Of a DNA stretch of 64,000 nt, positions 10,310-20,967 are shown piece by piece. The DNA lies in the NCBI GenBank assembly GCA_037447655.1, contig JBBHKE010000620.1:62001-126000 (forward strand). Direction: 5' to 3'. The translations under genes were made by a program, and so were the position numbers. The notes beneath the pieces were generated by a model. The model was given only the letters and a program-made list of their open reading frames with translations, had not been told where the DNA came from and made no database searches. Each line of letters starts with the position of its first letter. Within the stretch, counting starts at the first letter, position 1. The stretch comes from Zygnema cylindricum (Eukaryota > Streptophyta > Zygnematophyceae > Zygnematales > Zygnemataceae).

Positions 10310-11105
10310 TGCAATTCTAAGTCTCCTATTGGATTACATAACTCAATAAGCCTCTAGATAGCTTTTGGCTAACCCTTCTTCAATTAGGATCACATATACT
10401 CAAGTATGTAAACAAGCAATCTGACTGCACCTTTGCGCAGTATAGACTCCCCTGAGCCCGCGGCAAAAGAAATCACTTAAAAAGCCCAACAAGGTGATTA
10501 ATTATAAAGTGGCAAAGATGCCAAAATATATACAAGCTCATTGGGAGAGAGGCGGCTACCTCCTTATTCTCCTAAATCCTAAACCCCTCTCACAACCCCT
10601 ATCTACTGATGTACGAACCAATCACAAAAGTGTAAAGTAGAGAAAGGTATTGATGCCGGTGTACTTTCTGTACGGCTTGTATACGACTTAGCCATTGAGT
10701 GGACGTTTGTCTTTTCCGGACTAGCCCTCATTTTCTCTGAGATTCCCGCTCTTAGTGTTATTTTGCCACGTGGCACCATGTCATCTTACGCCCGAAAATC
10801 GCCAAAGCGCCCATTCCGAGATCTTGGCAATGATGCGCGCAATTGGATCAAAAACAACTTTAGATGTTAGCCGTTGAAAATCGATGTCCGGTAAATTTGT
10901 TTTGTGCGGTTTTGCATTTACACTGTAATTCAATTTTGTTTCTATGTGACTTACCAGTAATTCCGTTAATCGGATTAATGAGCTCTAACACATTTAAATA
11001 CTTATCGTACCCCATGCACTCTAACGAACTTCAACGATAGACTAGCTAAGGCTGACGGCTATGCCTCGCCCTACGGGTCGGAGGTTCGAGTCTTGCCGGA
11101 CTCAA
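10310..11105 (-). repeat. CopD: LTR of the CopE family, minus orientation
   Basis: Aligns from TGCAATTC at its left edge with the CopE LTR, sharing the AGACTCCCCTGAG word, a CCACGTGGCACC word, the CATTTAAATA region and the B-box region. The right end is not resolved; by about 11110 the sequence is LRR-gene intron. No internal element sequence follows, so it is a solo or truncated LTR. Confidence 0.65.
11043..11092 (+). promoter_or_regulatory. A-box/B-box-like pair in the CopD LTR
   Basis: TAGCTAAGGCTG at 11043-11054 resembles a pol III A box and GGTTCGAGTC at 11083-11092 a B box, followed by a run of five T at about 11107. The same arrangement occurs in both CopE LTRs. The strand is antisense to the element. 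Stem pairing is too weak to call a tRNA. Confidence 0.4.
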
Positions 11106-11109
11106 CCTT

Positions 11110-11445
11110 TTTGGAATGGGTGTTGATGGGGTGAATTTTTAATAATATTTCAGGTTCAGTTTTCCTTAAAAATATCAAACTCTATTCTGGTCCAAACAAA
11201 TAGGTATTAAAAGTGGAAAGGGTGTTAAAAGGGTGGATTCTCAACAATAGTTCAAGTTCATTTTTGCTTAAGTATATAAGACTATATTATGGTCCAAACA
11301 AATATGTAATAAAAGTGGAAGGGGTGTTGATTGGGTGGATACTTAAAAATAGTTCAACTTCATTTTTTTCTGAAGTATATAAAACGATATTGTGGTGCAA
11401 ATAAATAGGTATTAAAAGTGGAAAGGGTGTTGATGGGGTGGATGG
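11110..11445 (+). repeat. 102-bp tandem intron repeat ahead of LRR exon
   Basis: The word TGTT followed by a GATGGGGTGGAT-like stretch recurs at 11121, 11223, 11325 and 11428, a period of 102-103 bp. Each unit also holds CAAGTTCATTTT-like and GGTCCAAACAAATA words. The last unit runs into the splice acceptor of the first LRR exon. A related 100-bp module precedes the LRR exons of copy 2 (59640-59810, 61000-61090). Confidence 0.75.
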
Positions 11446-11453
11446 TGTTACAG

Positions 11454-11525
11454 ACAACTATGGGACAACCTATTGAATGGTAGCATTCCATCGTGCATTG
11501 GTCAAATGAAGAAACTCTTTCAATT
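11454..11525 (+). CDS. LRR exon, copy 1 (NLLNGSIPSCIGQM unit)
   Basis: A 72-nt exon after acceptor TTACAG and before donor GTAATA. With the two bases TT carried from the preceding exon it reads one 24-residue LRR, LQLWDNLLNGSIPSCIGQ then MKKLFQL. The frame is intact. Confidence 0.75.
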
Positions 11526-12542
11526 GTAATATTTAATTCTACACAAAGTGGAGTGGAGAGAAGCGTGAAATAGAGGTTAGAGAGGGGGGAGGACGACATT
11601 GAGGGGAGGGTAAGATAACTGGAAGGGGGGTGACTACTTGGGGTGACAAGAAATGGAGGAGAGGCGCAAGCGAGGGCGAGGGGGTGGGAAGGAGTGGGAG
11701 TGGAAAGGAGGGGAGGGGAGGGAAATAGGAAGGAAATTGGATGGCGGAGAGGAGGGAGGATCAGCGCATTGAAGAAATCGAAACGGAAGGAGATCATCAT
11801 TCCATGATCTTTCAAATTGGCTGGAACAAAAAAATCGCGTCTATATGGAGGGGAAATGCAGTCAAAGGGGAAAATGTAAAAGGGGTTAAGATAGATCGGT
11901 GGGTGGGAAAAAGGGAATCCGAGATCAGTCAGGAAAAAGGACATGGGATAAAGGGTAAACGAGGGCAGACCATGGTGTAATGGAAGAGGCGAGGATAGGT
12001 GCGAGGAAGAGAAAGGATGATGGACAAAGTGAGAGGAGAGTGGAGGGGGAAGACTAGATTTGTGATAATAAGATGACATTTTGGATCTTTGTGAATAAGA
12101 TTAGATGCTAGTTTGGGCTACCACACCTTGTGTTGTTTTCAAAACATTAGCAAAATTCAAAATGTAAAAGGCAGAATCATTTTATGATCAATAAAACTAA
12201 AAAAAAAAAGTCGAATTAAAAAAAAAACAAGAATTGACAGAACATGGTGCTTTGTTTTCCATATTTTTAGGAACGCATGCATATTTTCTATAATATATTT
12301 CCATTTTCTAGAAAAATATAGAATTAACATTTTTTAATTGCTTTCTTTTGTCACAAAGTGATTAATGGTCAAAATTTGGTAAAGAAAATAAATGTTAGTG
12401 ACAAAAATGACAAATATAAAATAATTGCATAAAAGCACCCAACATAGTTCATACTCATTTTTTTTAATTTTATTATATTCTTGCACAACAAACAGAAGGC
12501 ATTAAGAGGGTGGGCGAGTTGATGGAGTGGATGGCGTTAGAG

Positions 12543-12614
12543 AGAGCTATCTCGCAACCAGTTGAGTGGAAGCATTCCATCAGCAATCGGTCAACTAACA
12601 AACCTCGAAAACTT
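12543..12614 (+). CDS. LRR exon, copy 1 (NQLSGSIPSAIGQL unit)
   Basis: A 72-nt exon between acceptor TTAGAG and donor GTAAGA. It reads LELSRNQLSGSIPSAIGQ then LTNLENL. The phase is the same as the neighbouring exons. Its counterpart in copy 2 is 61092-61163. Confidence 0.75.
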
Positions 12615-13067
12615 GTAAGACAAAATCCAACATAAAGCAAAATGTTATTTCTAAAATGAGATAGAAATTTTGTCCAAAATAGTGCTTAACAGTAGAAAAT
12701 GTGCTAGCTCATTTTTAATGTTTTAAAATTACCAATTTTTATGATTTTTATCATATTTACTACAAAACCTCTAAGCACAATGCTCCACTGTCCTAAAGCT
12801 TTTTAGATTAACAAAATATTTAACTACATATATGGGAAGAAGATCAAAGGGAGGAGAAGGTAAAGGCGGAAAGGAGACTGTCTCTTCTATTGCAATAGTT
12901 AATATGATTGGGGAGATTAAACCCATTCCCTTTCTCCACCTGTCACTAATATTGCAATAGGTAATATGGTTAGGGAGATTAAACACATTGCCTTTCTCCA
13001 CCTTCCCCCGCCTCCCCCACATAGAAGCTTACTTCCACCCCTCTGTATAGGCTGGATGGCTTTACAG

Positions 13068-13139
13068 ACAGCTAAATAACAACCAATTGAGTGGAAGCAT
13101 TCCAACTTCCATCGGTCAAATGACAACACTCTACTCCAT
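13068..13139 (+). CDS. LRR exon, copy 1 (NQLSGSIPTSIGQM unit)
   Basis: A 72-nt exon after TTTACAG. It reads LQLNNNQLSGSIPTSIGQ then MTTLYS and ends AT before GTACGA, a weak donor compared with GTAAG in the others. Its counterpart in copy 2 is 61552-61623. Confidence 0.75.
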
Positions 13140-13515
13140 GTACGACGAAATCCTACATAGAGCCAAATGCTATTTGATAAATGAGATAAATTTTCCTAAA
13201 ATGTTGCTTAATGGTAATAAAAATGTCAGCTCAAATTTGATTTTGAAGATACTAATTGTAATGATCTTTATCATGTTTTCAACAAAAACTCTTAACATAA
13301 AAAGCTTTTTAAAATAATATACAATATCAACCCATGCACGAGGGAAGGGGTAGTAGAGGGGAAGATGAAGGTGGAGGAAAGACCCGCACTCTAGTCAGAA
13401 TAGTATCTGGCTGGGGAGCTTAATACCAGAACCCATCCCGTTTCTCCACATCCCCCAGCTCCCGCAAATGAAAGCTTACCCTCACTCCTCATTGATGGGT
13501 TGGATGACGTCACAG

Positions 13516-13585
13516 TGTTAGAGAACAACCAGTTCAGTGGAAGCATTCCATCGTCCATCGCTCAACTTCCGCGCCTTCAGTATTT
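13516..13585 (+). pseudogene. LRR exon, copy 1, 2-nt deletion
   Basis: Only 70 nt between CACAG and GTAAG. It reads LENNQFSGSIPSSIAQLP then RLQY, but lacks two bases at its start relative to 62015-62086, which shifts the frame at the junction. The donor GTAAG is intact here, while copy 2 has lost it. Confidence 0.7.
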
Positions 13586-15869
13586 GTAAGAATAAATAAA
13601 ATTTAACAACACAAAAGTATATATATACATATTTAACAAACAAAGCAGAAAACACAAAATTCCAAACATCGTGGGGATGGGGGGCGGTGCTCACCTTTCT
13701 CTTTCCCATTCACATTTTATTACTTAACTCTCTTCTTAGTTGCTATTTATTGATCCCATTTGACTAGATGTTTAAAAATAGAGCGGGTGAAAGAAAGAGA
13801 TAGTTAGAGAGCGTTTGTAAGAGGGGATGAAGATTCACGGAAAAGGAGGGAAAGAATGCCATGAAGAGAGTACGATATGTTGATGGTTAAAATGGAGAAA
13901 GGGAGAGACAGTCGTGGTAAGAAAGGAGGGAGGCATAAGCGATAAGAGGGTGGTGCGGGATGGTTAGAACTGGGTCGAAATAGTGTTGTGGTTAAGATAG
14001 AGGATGATTTTTAATAGGAAGGGGAAAGTATGGGAAAGGATCAAAGGAAAAGTAGCATGAAGAGAGTGTTATTCATACGAAAGAAAATATTGTGGCTATA
14101 ATAGGAGAATGTGAAAGTAGAGGTAAAAACGGAATGAAATACTTGCCGCAAGAGAGAGTAGGAAGGGTAGAAAGTTACAATGAGATGGGGTTGAGATTGG
14201 ATCCAAAAGTTAAAAAGATGGGAGGAGTGGGTCACGGTTAGAGCGGTTTGAGGAAGTGATTGCTGAAAAGTGAGTAGTTGTGATTGTAAAGAGGGGGGAG
14301 AGGGTGGCTGAAAGAGGGTAGAGAGAAAGAGGGAGAGTGAGAGAAACTAGTTTTTATAGGGGAGCCAAAATAATTACGGTCAAAATGGGTGGGAGCGTAT
14401 TGTTCGAAAGGGGAGGAGGGCGAACAATGAAAGATGTAGTGGCCAACAAAAGGTTGAAAGTTCGTCTCTGCCTCTCTTCTCTTCTCACCTTTACATAAAA
14501 CTTCTCTACAAATTTTTTTTTGGCCTATTTCAATCCAAGGCGGATAGCGAAGAGACTGAAGTAAGAAATGGTAGGAAGAAAAAAAGAATGGAAGGAAAGG
14601 AAAATAAGAGTAGGAGAAAAGAGATTGTAGGAGAAAAGAGATGAAAGGAGCAGGATAAAGAAGAAAGAAGAGAGGAGGGGAGGAAAGCGGAGGGAAAAGG
14701 GGTTGGAAGTGAATGAAAAAGATGGAAAAGGATGGAGGAGGGAAAGGGAGGGGGAAAGAAGTGGAGGGCAAAGGGTTTCGAAAGTGGGGATAAAATGATG
14801 GAGGAAGAGAACGGATGTGTAAGGGGGAAAGAGAAATAAAGGAAAAGCAAAAGAGGGGTGGGGACAGGATGCCTAATAAAGAGGGTAAAACTTTGAATGT
14901 CTCTTATACAAAAAGAGAGAAGAAGGTAAAGATAAACTTAAAGAAAAAAAATCGATAGAGTTCCATGTCAAGTGCAAAGGTATCAACAATATATTAAAAC
15001 GTCGGGATTTTTTTTCTTAAAGTTCTTCTTAACAAAACGGAAACAAGATTAGAAATTGAATTTTAGAAATTGAAGGACATAATGAATATCGATAGAAAAA
15101 ACAAATAGCCAGATTTTGAAAAGCTAAAATTACATATACCATAGGCTTTTTGCTAACTTACTTAAGGAAAAATACCAATAGATAATAAAAAGTTTGAAAC
15201 ACATAATCAACGCAACAAGAATGTAAAAAACAAAATGAATAAATAAAGAAAATAAAATATAATTAAGTTAAAAAACAAAAAATAGTAAATGTATACAACA
15301 ATTAGGAAACCAGTATAACGACTCCAAATTTGGAAACTAACGGGACGATAAGGCACATGTGGAAGGGTAAAGGGGGAGGTGGGATCACCCCCTCACACTC
15401 CCTCTCATATTTCTAACTTCACTACTTATTTAATTGTTCTTTCTAAATCTTTTGCATTTAATTTTTTATTTTTTTTACTAACGTTTTTACTTTTTTTTGT
15501 AACTCGTATTTCTTAGGGACTTAAAAATGACGAGATTGTACAAGTCACATATAATTGTTCCAAGTTAAAAAAAAGGATGATTTTGTCATGGTCAAAAATG
15601 GAAGAATAAAAAAAGGGAATTTTTCCAAATGCCATTATTTACTAAAAGTCAGTAACCACTCTATTTTTTGTAAGAGAAAAGACGAGGACCAAAAAGATCC
15701 CCCTCCCATTCCCCTTTTGTCACCGTCCAACTTTTATTAAATATAAGCGTGTAAACAAAGAACAAAAATATATTTCTTTTCTTTCACGTGCTACATTCAT
15801 ATTAAAGAGTGTGACATTCAGAGCATAACCAAATGTCCATGTGTCTGTCTATGTGACAGTTCTTTTTAC
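13586..15869. other. Purine-rich intron, copy 1
   Basis: A long intron with GAGGG/GGAAAG-rich tracts, densest at 13770-14340 and 14560-14870, then AT-rich DNA. The long minus-strand frames here are Ser/Pro/Phe low-complexity shadows of the purine tract. Much of it aligns with 62087-63400 of copy 2. A pyrimidine-rich block at 15390-15500 could serve splicing. No other gene is seen. Confidence 0.6.
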
Positions 15870-16036
15870 AACAACTATTTCACTCGGCCCCTTGTACTAG
15901 TCTACGGACAACTTGTCTGTGGCAGGTTTCTCGGAAACTGTCTGTCTGTCTCGAGCATCCCATCTCAATGCGGACCCAGCAACCAGCGAAGTAAAAGTGA
16001 ATGTGAAGCATTCTGCAATGCCATGCACGTTGGAGG
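15870..16036 (+). pseudogene. EGF-like exon, copy 1, left half
   Basis: Aligns with 63534-63702 of copy 2. It reads NNYFTRPL, then FLGNCLSVSSIPSQCGPS and KSECEAFCNAMHVGG. The AG of the splice acceptor is replaced by AC (TTTTTAC before AACAAC). The exon stops at GGAGG, where solo LTR-1 is inserted, and resumes at 17094. Confidence 0.75.
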
Positions 16037-17088
16037 TGTTGTTCATAGCCTATTTCAGCCATGGATTACTCACGGAAACACTCATAGACTACCTCAAAAA
16101 CAGTTGTGTTTCAGACAACACAGATTACTCCAAAATAAACAAAATAACCTCAAACTGTACCAATGTGCAGTGTACCATATACACCGTAAACTCCCAAAGT
16201 TACAGCCAAATACACCAAGGCATATAGAAGATATAAGCTCCAGAGTTTCCCAAAAATAGGTGACAGCTTCACAAACTAACCACTTAGACTGTTCACAGAA
16301 TCTTACAGAGATACTGGATTACAATGAAAAATCACAAACATATAGATTCTATATCATAGAATAACTCCACATAGTTTCACATAAAATCACCAAACAGAGT
16401 GATCACACCAACAGGTCAAAGATGCAGAAAACAGTCTGCCATTGCTTTGATAAACTTGACTGCGATACACAAAATAATCTAAGTCCTACAAGTTATACTC
16501 AGAGAGCTCACTACTGAATGTACGGAGGCACACGAGCCATACTGTATCTACTCTAATAAACTAATTAGCAAAAAGGACAAACTTTTGTTGTACAGAATAT
16601 TTACACTGACATCTCCGCAATCTTCGTATGTCAAAAACCAAGCTATCGCTAACCAACTACTAAGCTACCACTACTTTACAATCATCATTACTCGGAATCT
16701 ATCCTATTCATATTATCTGCAGCTGCGTCAGCTGCGCTGTCCGTACGGATCACAGCTGAAATAACCGCAGCTGCGTTGTCTGCGTCGCAGCTGCTCCGTA
16801 CCGGCGGCGCCTATTTCAATATTCCGTTGTCTTGAATGCGTCGAAGTTGCTCCGTACCGGCGGCACCTATTTCAATATTCCGTTTATTTTACATCGGATC
16901 GCTTCGCGATCCGCCGTTCATTTGTCACAGCTTGTTCACACCACTCAATGAGTCTTTTACGTCACTTTAATTATATCAATCCGTTCGCTCCCCTTATCCG
17001 TGAATCTATTCAAACCTCCATATTAAATCCAATTAGCAGTTACGCACGAACTTTGTCGTACGCACGAAACTGAATTTTCAAAACAACA
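16037..17088 (-). mobile_element. Solo LTR-1 inside the EGF exon
   Basis: A 1052-bp insertion that begins TGTTGTT and ends AACAACA, flanked by GGAGG (16032-16036) and AGAGG (17089-17093), a 5-bp duplication with one change. Copy 2 has the uninterrupted sequence near 63702. No pol or gag is present, so it is a solo LTR, in minus orientation judging from the termini of relatives. It carries a 56-bp tandem duplication at about 16779-16890 (unit with CTCCGTACCGGCGGC). It destroys the exon. Confidence 0.85.
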
Positions 17089-17093
17089 AGAGG

Positions 17094-17319
17094 GCCTTGT
17101 GGGGGAAACGACATTTGCTCCAATAGCACATATGGGACGACACGGAAAATCGCTTGCAACCAAGGCTACGCCAATGCAGCAAGCAAATATACTTGGAAAT
17201 GTACGACTGCTTGCGGCTATTCTGCCTATGTAAAATTGGATAGCCTTTTCGAAACAATAGAAACATACACAATTTTTGTAGTTGTTATCCCATGCCTCTC
17301 TTACTTTCATTTTTGTAGT
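17094..17319 (+). pseudogene. EGF-like exon, copy 1, right half
   Basis: Continues the EGF-like module: GPCGGNDICSNSTYGTTRK, IACNQGYANAASKY, then TWKCTTACGYSAYV. Compared with copy 2, the Cys of KCAC is Ile and the Cys of YTCKC is Trp, so two disulphide positions are lost. The hydrophobic IFVVVIPCLSYF stretch follows. TRIM-1 lies directly downstream. Confidence 0.75.
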
Positions 17320-17324
17320 ATTGT

Positions 17325-17588
17325 TGTTGGATTGGCACATAAAGCGGGTCCAATACGTGGTAGAATATGGAATATTCATACTCGAGCCGCCTGTAATAAA
17401 TGGGTACGGACCCGCCAGTCTCTACATCGAGCTGGTGGCACAGTGGTTGTGCGTTCGCAACTGAAGTGAAAGGTCACAGTGGTTGTACGTTCGCAACTGA
17501 AGTGAAAGGTCTCACGTTCAAACCCTGGCCGACTCAATTTTCCGAATTGTGGGACATGCAGAATCCTGGATTTCTAGGAAATCTAACA
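17325..17588 (+). repeat. TRIM-1 5' LTR with 36-bp internal duplication
   Basis: The 36-bp block beginning CACAGTGGTTGT is present twice in tandem, at about 17437-17508. The duplicated block covers the D arm and anticodon arm of the tRNA-like sequence. The T-arm part reads CACGTTCAAACCCTGG here, so the T stem is weaker than in the 3' LTR. Confidence 0.85.
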
Positions 17589-17645
17589 TGGTATCAGAGC
17601 CATCGAGATTGCGGATGGTTTGACCACCTTTCCCGTGAGGGGGGG

Positions 17646-17873
17646 TGTTGGATTGGCACGTGATGCCGGTCCAATACGGGGTAGAATATGTAATATCCAT
17701 ACTCAAACCGCCTATAATAAATGTGTACGGACCCGCCAGTCTCTACATTGAGCTGATGGCACAATGGTAGTGTGATCGCATCTGAAGTGAAAGGTCCCAG
17801 GTTCGAACCCTGGCCGGCTCAGTTTTTCCAAGTGTGGGACATGCCAAATCTCGGATTTATAGGAAATCTAACA
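17646..17873 (+). repeat. TRIM-1 3' LTR
   Basis: A 228-bp LTR without the 36-bp duplication. It contains the best-preserved tRNA-like sequence of the element at 17750-17821. Confidence 0.85.
17750..17821 (+). other. tRNA-like cloverleaf in the TRIM-1 LTR
   Basis: About 72 nt fold as a tRNA. The acceptor GAGCTG pairs with CGGCTC (one T-G); the D stem is GCAC/GTGT with loop AATGGTA; the anticodon stem is TCGC/GTGA with loop ATCTGAA (CTG in the anticodon place); the variable loop is 5 nt; the T stem CCAGG/CCTGG is perfect with loop TTCGAAC; the discriminator is A. A- and B-box-like sequences are therefore in place. I read it as a tRNA-derived part of the LTR, not a host tRNA gene, because a diverged copy sits at the same place in the other LTR. 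Confidence 0.7.
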
Positions 17874-18119
17874 ATTATATCCATGAAATTTTGAATCATT
17901 TTTTTTTGTTACATTCTAATATTTAAGAGTTCTGATTAGATTGCACAAATGTTTTCACTATCTCTGGAAAGCTTTTTATTTTTGGAAAATGATGCAAGCC
18001 GTAAAAAAACTCCTATAATTTATTTATTTATGAGCAACAGTGTTTACCCAAAAAAAAAGGGATCTAAAGATTTGACAGATATGGTTTTCTCAGCATTGAA
18101 GATTTGTTATTTTTTCCAG

Positions 18120-18319
18120 TAATAAATCAACCACCTCCACTAAGTTCACCACGTTTTCGACCACCTCCATTGCTAGCAACCCACCCACCTCTTTCACCTC
18201 CTCCTTCACTACCGCTAAGATCACCTCCCCTTCCTGTTCCCCCCTCTCTTTCACCCCCTCGTTCTCCTCTTCCACCACCTGCACTCAACCTAACGCCTCT
18301 AATTCCTCTACCCGTATAA
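18120..18319 (+). pseudogene. Proline-rich exon of the LRR-EGF gene, copy 1
   Basis: After a pyrimidine tract and acceptor TTCCAG, an open frame of about 64 codons is rich in PPP, SPP and SLSPP motifs (INQPPPLSSPRFRPPP, SPPPSLPLRSPPLP, SPPRSPLPPPALNL). It ends at a TAA at 18317 or splices at CCC/GTATAA at 18314. Proline-rich wall-binding or linker segments often follow LRRs in plant extracellular proteins such as LRR-extensins and some receptor kinases. The copy 2 counterpart would lie outside the window. No transmembrane or kinase exon was found downstream. Confidence 0.5.
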
Positions 18320-20967
18320 AGGTTAAGCTCTAACAACAATGAAATAATTTGGATTATAACTCTTGTTAATCATATTACACTATAGTGACATGTAGCCACC
18401 AAATGTGAAACATAAACTAAAAATAAGTTTCCTTCCAAAATCACTTCATAAAAATAACCACGTACAGCCCAATCACTAGTTTTCAAATTGTTCTAATTAA
18501 AGGTGAGTTTTTTTTTTGGCCAATAGTTGTGAGAATCCTTAAAACTACTAACGTGGGTGACTCCGTAATTTATTACCAATTTCATGCTCAATAGACGTAC
18601 GAAATTCGATTTTATTCTCGTTTTTGTCATTGGGAAGGTTGATGTTAACCAGGTACTGATTACCACGTTTTTTGCTACCTACTCTCCTATGAATGTTACA
18701 TTACACCAAATCAAAAGTTTTTTTTTGCGAGAGAGAGAAAAAGAGGGAGAGAGGGCTTAAGAGAGAGAAAGAGAGAGAGAGAGAGAAATAGAGGAAGTTA
18801 TCTCTCCTATGATTGAAAATAATCTCTTTTATGAGTGTCTGAATACTAAAGATCTTACTAACAGGCTCACAAATTAAGGCATGTGGCCGTGTCAATAAAC
18901 CTCTTCGTAAATAATCCAATTTTTGTTCTAGTGATTACTTATTATGCAAAGCGTCTAGATTGTGCAAAAGAGTAGCAAATAAAGATACATTGTGCCATTT
19001 CATACAAATGAAAAGTTTACAATTTCTTATTGTTTAATCTTCAAAAATCACACTCATGAAGTTAGCCGACCTTATATTCATTTGCCTCTTTTTACCAGAC
19101 GTATTTTTGCTAACCATAATTTTAACGACAACAATGCAATTGCAGGTTTATCTTGCTGCGGATAATATGGGTGCTAATCGGAAACGATATATAAGTGGAA
19201 GCATGTACATTTTGAAGACGGCTGAATCTTGAATCAGCTTGTCGAAATGTTTTATAAAAAAGGAAATGTTAAAAAATATGAACAAGTTTGCCGACACAAC
19301 AGCAACACTTAGAAAAGTGCGGGATACTAGCAAACAAATTTGCGTTCTAGATTCTTGGAGGTGCAAATGAACAACCTTGGTGAATGTAAGTGACTCATAA
19401 ATGTAGCTAAGTTTACCAAGAGGCTTTTACCTGATTGGATTTCAAGATTCAAAAAGAAGACAAAGCACAAATATGAGTCACCATAAACGTCTTATGATGT
19501 GGAATCATTTATATCAAGGTTTCTCAAACATTAAAAAAAGAAAAAAAAAATACAATTTTTGGGATTGTCACAAATCAATGAAAACTTAATCACATCCGGG
19601 GCTCAATGAAAATTTGAAGTTTTAAGCAGCTACACACTTTGTGAATCCCTGAATGCTATGAGAAAATGATTTGGCACGTGATTCAAGACAACAAAAATAA
19701 ACAAAGGAGAGCAAACACTCTTATTGACTAATCTACATAATATATTTGTGTTTTTTTTCACTTTGAAATCGTATATTGCCATGTAGTTTCTTTTTTTATC
19801 TTCTCTCTCTTTTGACAATGCATATAAATGGAAAATCAAATAATCGTTTGTGGAATGGTCATTTATTTTCCTATGTTTTGTGAGTTGATGAGCCTCTTTT
19901 TAGAATTAGTAAATGAAAACTACAAAGCCATAGCAAGTAGTTTCTAAGGCTTCAAATATGCTAAATGATTCCCATGTCAAAAAAGTTGGCGATTGGTAAC
20001 ATGGTCTTTTCTTCATGAATTAAAAACAATCATTTTGTTTGAAAATAAATCAGTTTTAGCTGTTCAAAAACAGATTTTAAAAGTTTTCTCATCTCACCTA
20101 TTTTGGATTGTTTAGTTCCTTGAAAAATATCATTTATCGTGACTTACGTCAACTTAGGATGACTCATGTGGAACTTCCTTGATTCACTACAGTCTCTCGA
20201 CTGAAAAAAACCAACAATAGTGCGTTGTTCTTTGGGGTGAAAATTTACATGTTATTAGCATTAATTCTTGGTGTAAATGAGAAAACGATCTTTCTGATGG
20301 CTATTGTAGGCCATTCATTGATTATTAAAATTTTAACCTAGCTATTACACCTCCGAAATCATCCCACTGAATGTAATATTGTCGAATTTGATAGAAGTTG
20401 TTGCATGCAGTTGATGATATTTATTAGCTTTTTGCACAGTAATTGACATATGATAATTTTCATTTGGAAGGTTATGCGGCCTTATGAAACATTGTTTCTA
20501 TGATTATATTGTAAACTAATGTGATATATTTTGTACCTGATATTATCGATTTTCTAACGGTGAGGTGTCAAGATATATATATCTAAAACCAACAAAAATT
20601 ATCGCTAATAATGTAGATTTGGGGTGGTGGTACTTACCACAATAAATAAATGTGGTACAAAAACAAATTAAAAAATCGTTAGGAATTTATCGCGATAGAG
20701 GGGTGAGAGGGTGGTGCTTTGAAGAATGTTTTCACAATCCATTCCATACAACAACATGGAGTTGAGTTATCGGCTCGATATATATATATATAGGTACTTT
20801 ATCTCAATACATCAATCGTTTATAGTGTTAATACCCTTATCAATATATTGAGCCAATATACTGATAATCAATAAGTCAAATAAACAGTTATCCGAAAAAG
20901 GCTACAATTCACAACACTTGTGTTAGGTTGTATGCCCATTTAACGTAACATAATGATGGTATAAATA
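18320..20967. other. AT-rich DNA, no firm gene
   Basis: Mostly AT-rich non-coding sequence, with a GA-rich microsatellite at about 18725-18795. One weak exon candidate lies at about 19146-19230: acceptor TTGCAG, then VYLAADNMGANRKRYISGS, which is open for 28 codons. I do not recognise it and cannot tie it to copy 1. No kinase motif was seen. Confidence 0.35.

Larger units (their letters stand above)
17320..17878 (+). mobile_element. TRIM-1: miniature LTR retrotransposon with tRNA-like LTRs
   Basis: The parts, in order, are: TSD ATTGT at 17320-17324, LTR 17325-17588 (264 bp), primer-binding site TGGTATCAGAGC at 17589-17600 (classic initiator tRNA-Met 3' end), a 57-bp internal region, a G-rich polypurine tract GTGAGGGGG, LTR 17646-17873 (228 bp), and ATTAT at 17874-17878 as the second TSD copy with one change. 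Both LTRs run TGTTGGATTGG to AATCTAACA. They differ by one 36-bp duplication and about 15% substitutions, so the insertion is old. No protein is coded, so it must have moved using proteins from another element. Copy 2 lacks the insertion. Confidence 0.85.
11110..18319 (+). pseudogene. LRR-EGF gene copy 1 (5'-truncated pseudogene)
   Basis: Holds four LRR exons, a split EGF-like exon and a proline-rich exon, in the same order and with similar introns as copy 2 at 59.8-64 kb. It lacks the signal-peptide and N-cap exons, because transposon debris ends at about 11110. Lesions: exon 13516-13585 is 2 nt short, the EGF exon has lost its AG acceptor and two cysteines, and a 1052-bp solo LTR sits inside it. 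The introns carry purine-rich tracts, chiefly 13720-14900, which align with 62200-63350. I infer a segmental duplication followed by decay of this copy. Confidence 0.8.

Noticed and set aside
11360-12079. 239-codon minus-strand ORF (and similar long ones at 59860-60768, 14238-14850, 62466-63297)
   Set aside because: Ser/Pro/Phe/Leu-rich low-complexity translation of purine-rich intron tracts; no domain and no conservation beyond composition.
17750-17821. A genuine host tRNA-Gln gene
   Set aside because: It lies inside an LTR, the other LTR has a diverged copy at the same place, and the acceptor and anticodon stems have mismatches.
18120-18319. Independent small proline-rich gene
   Set aside because: It has no start codon context of its own and begins at a good splice acceptor behind the EGF exon, so it is better read as an exon of LRR-EGF copy 1.
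19146-19380. Kinase or malectin exon downstream of LRR-EGF copy 1
   Set aside because: The 28-codon frame after TTGCAG shows no kinase or malectin motif, and the flanking sequence is AT-rich without further exons.
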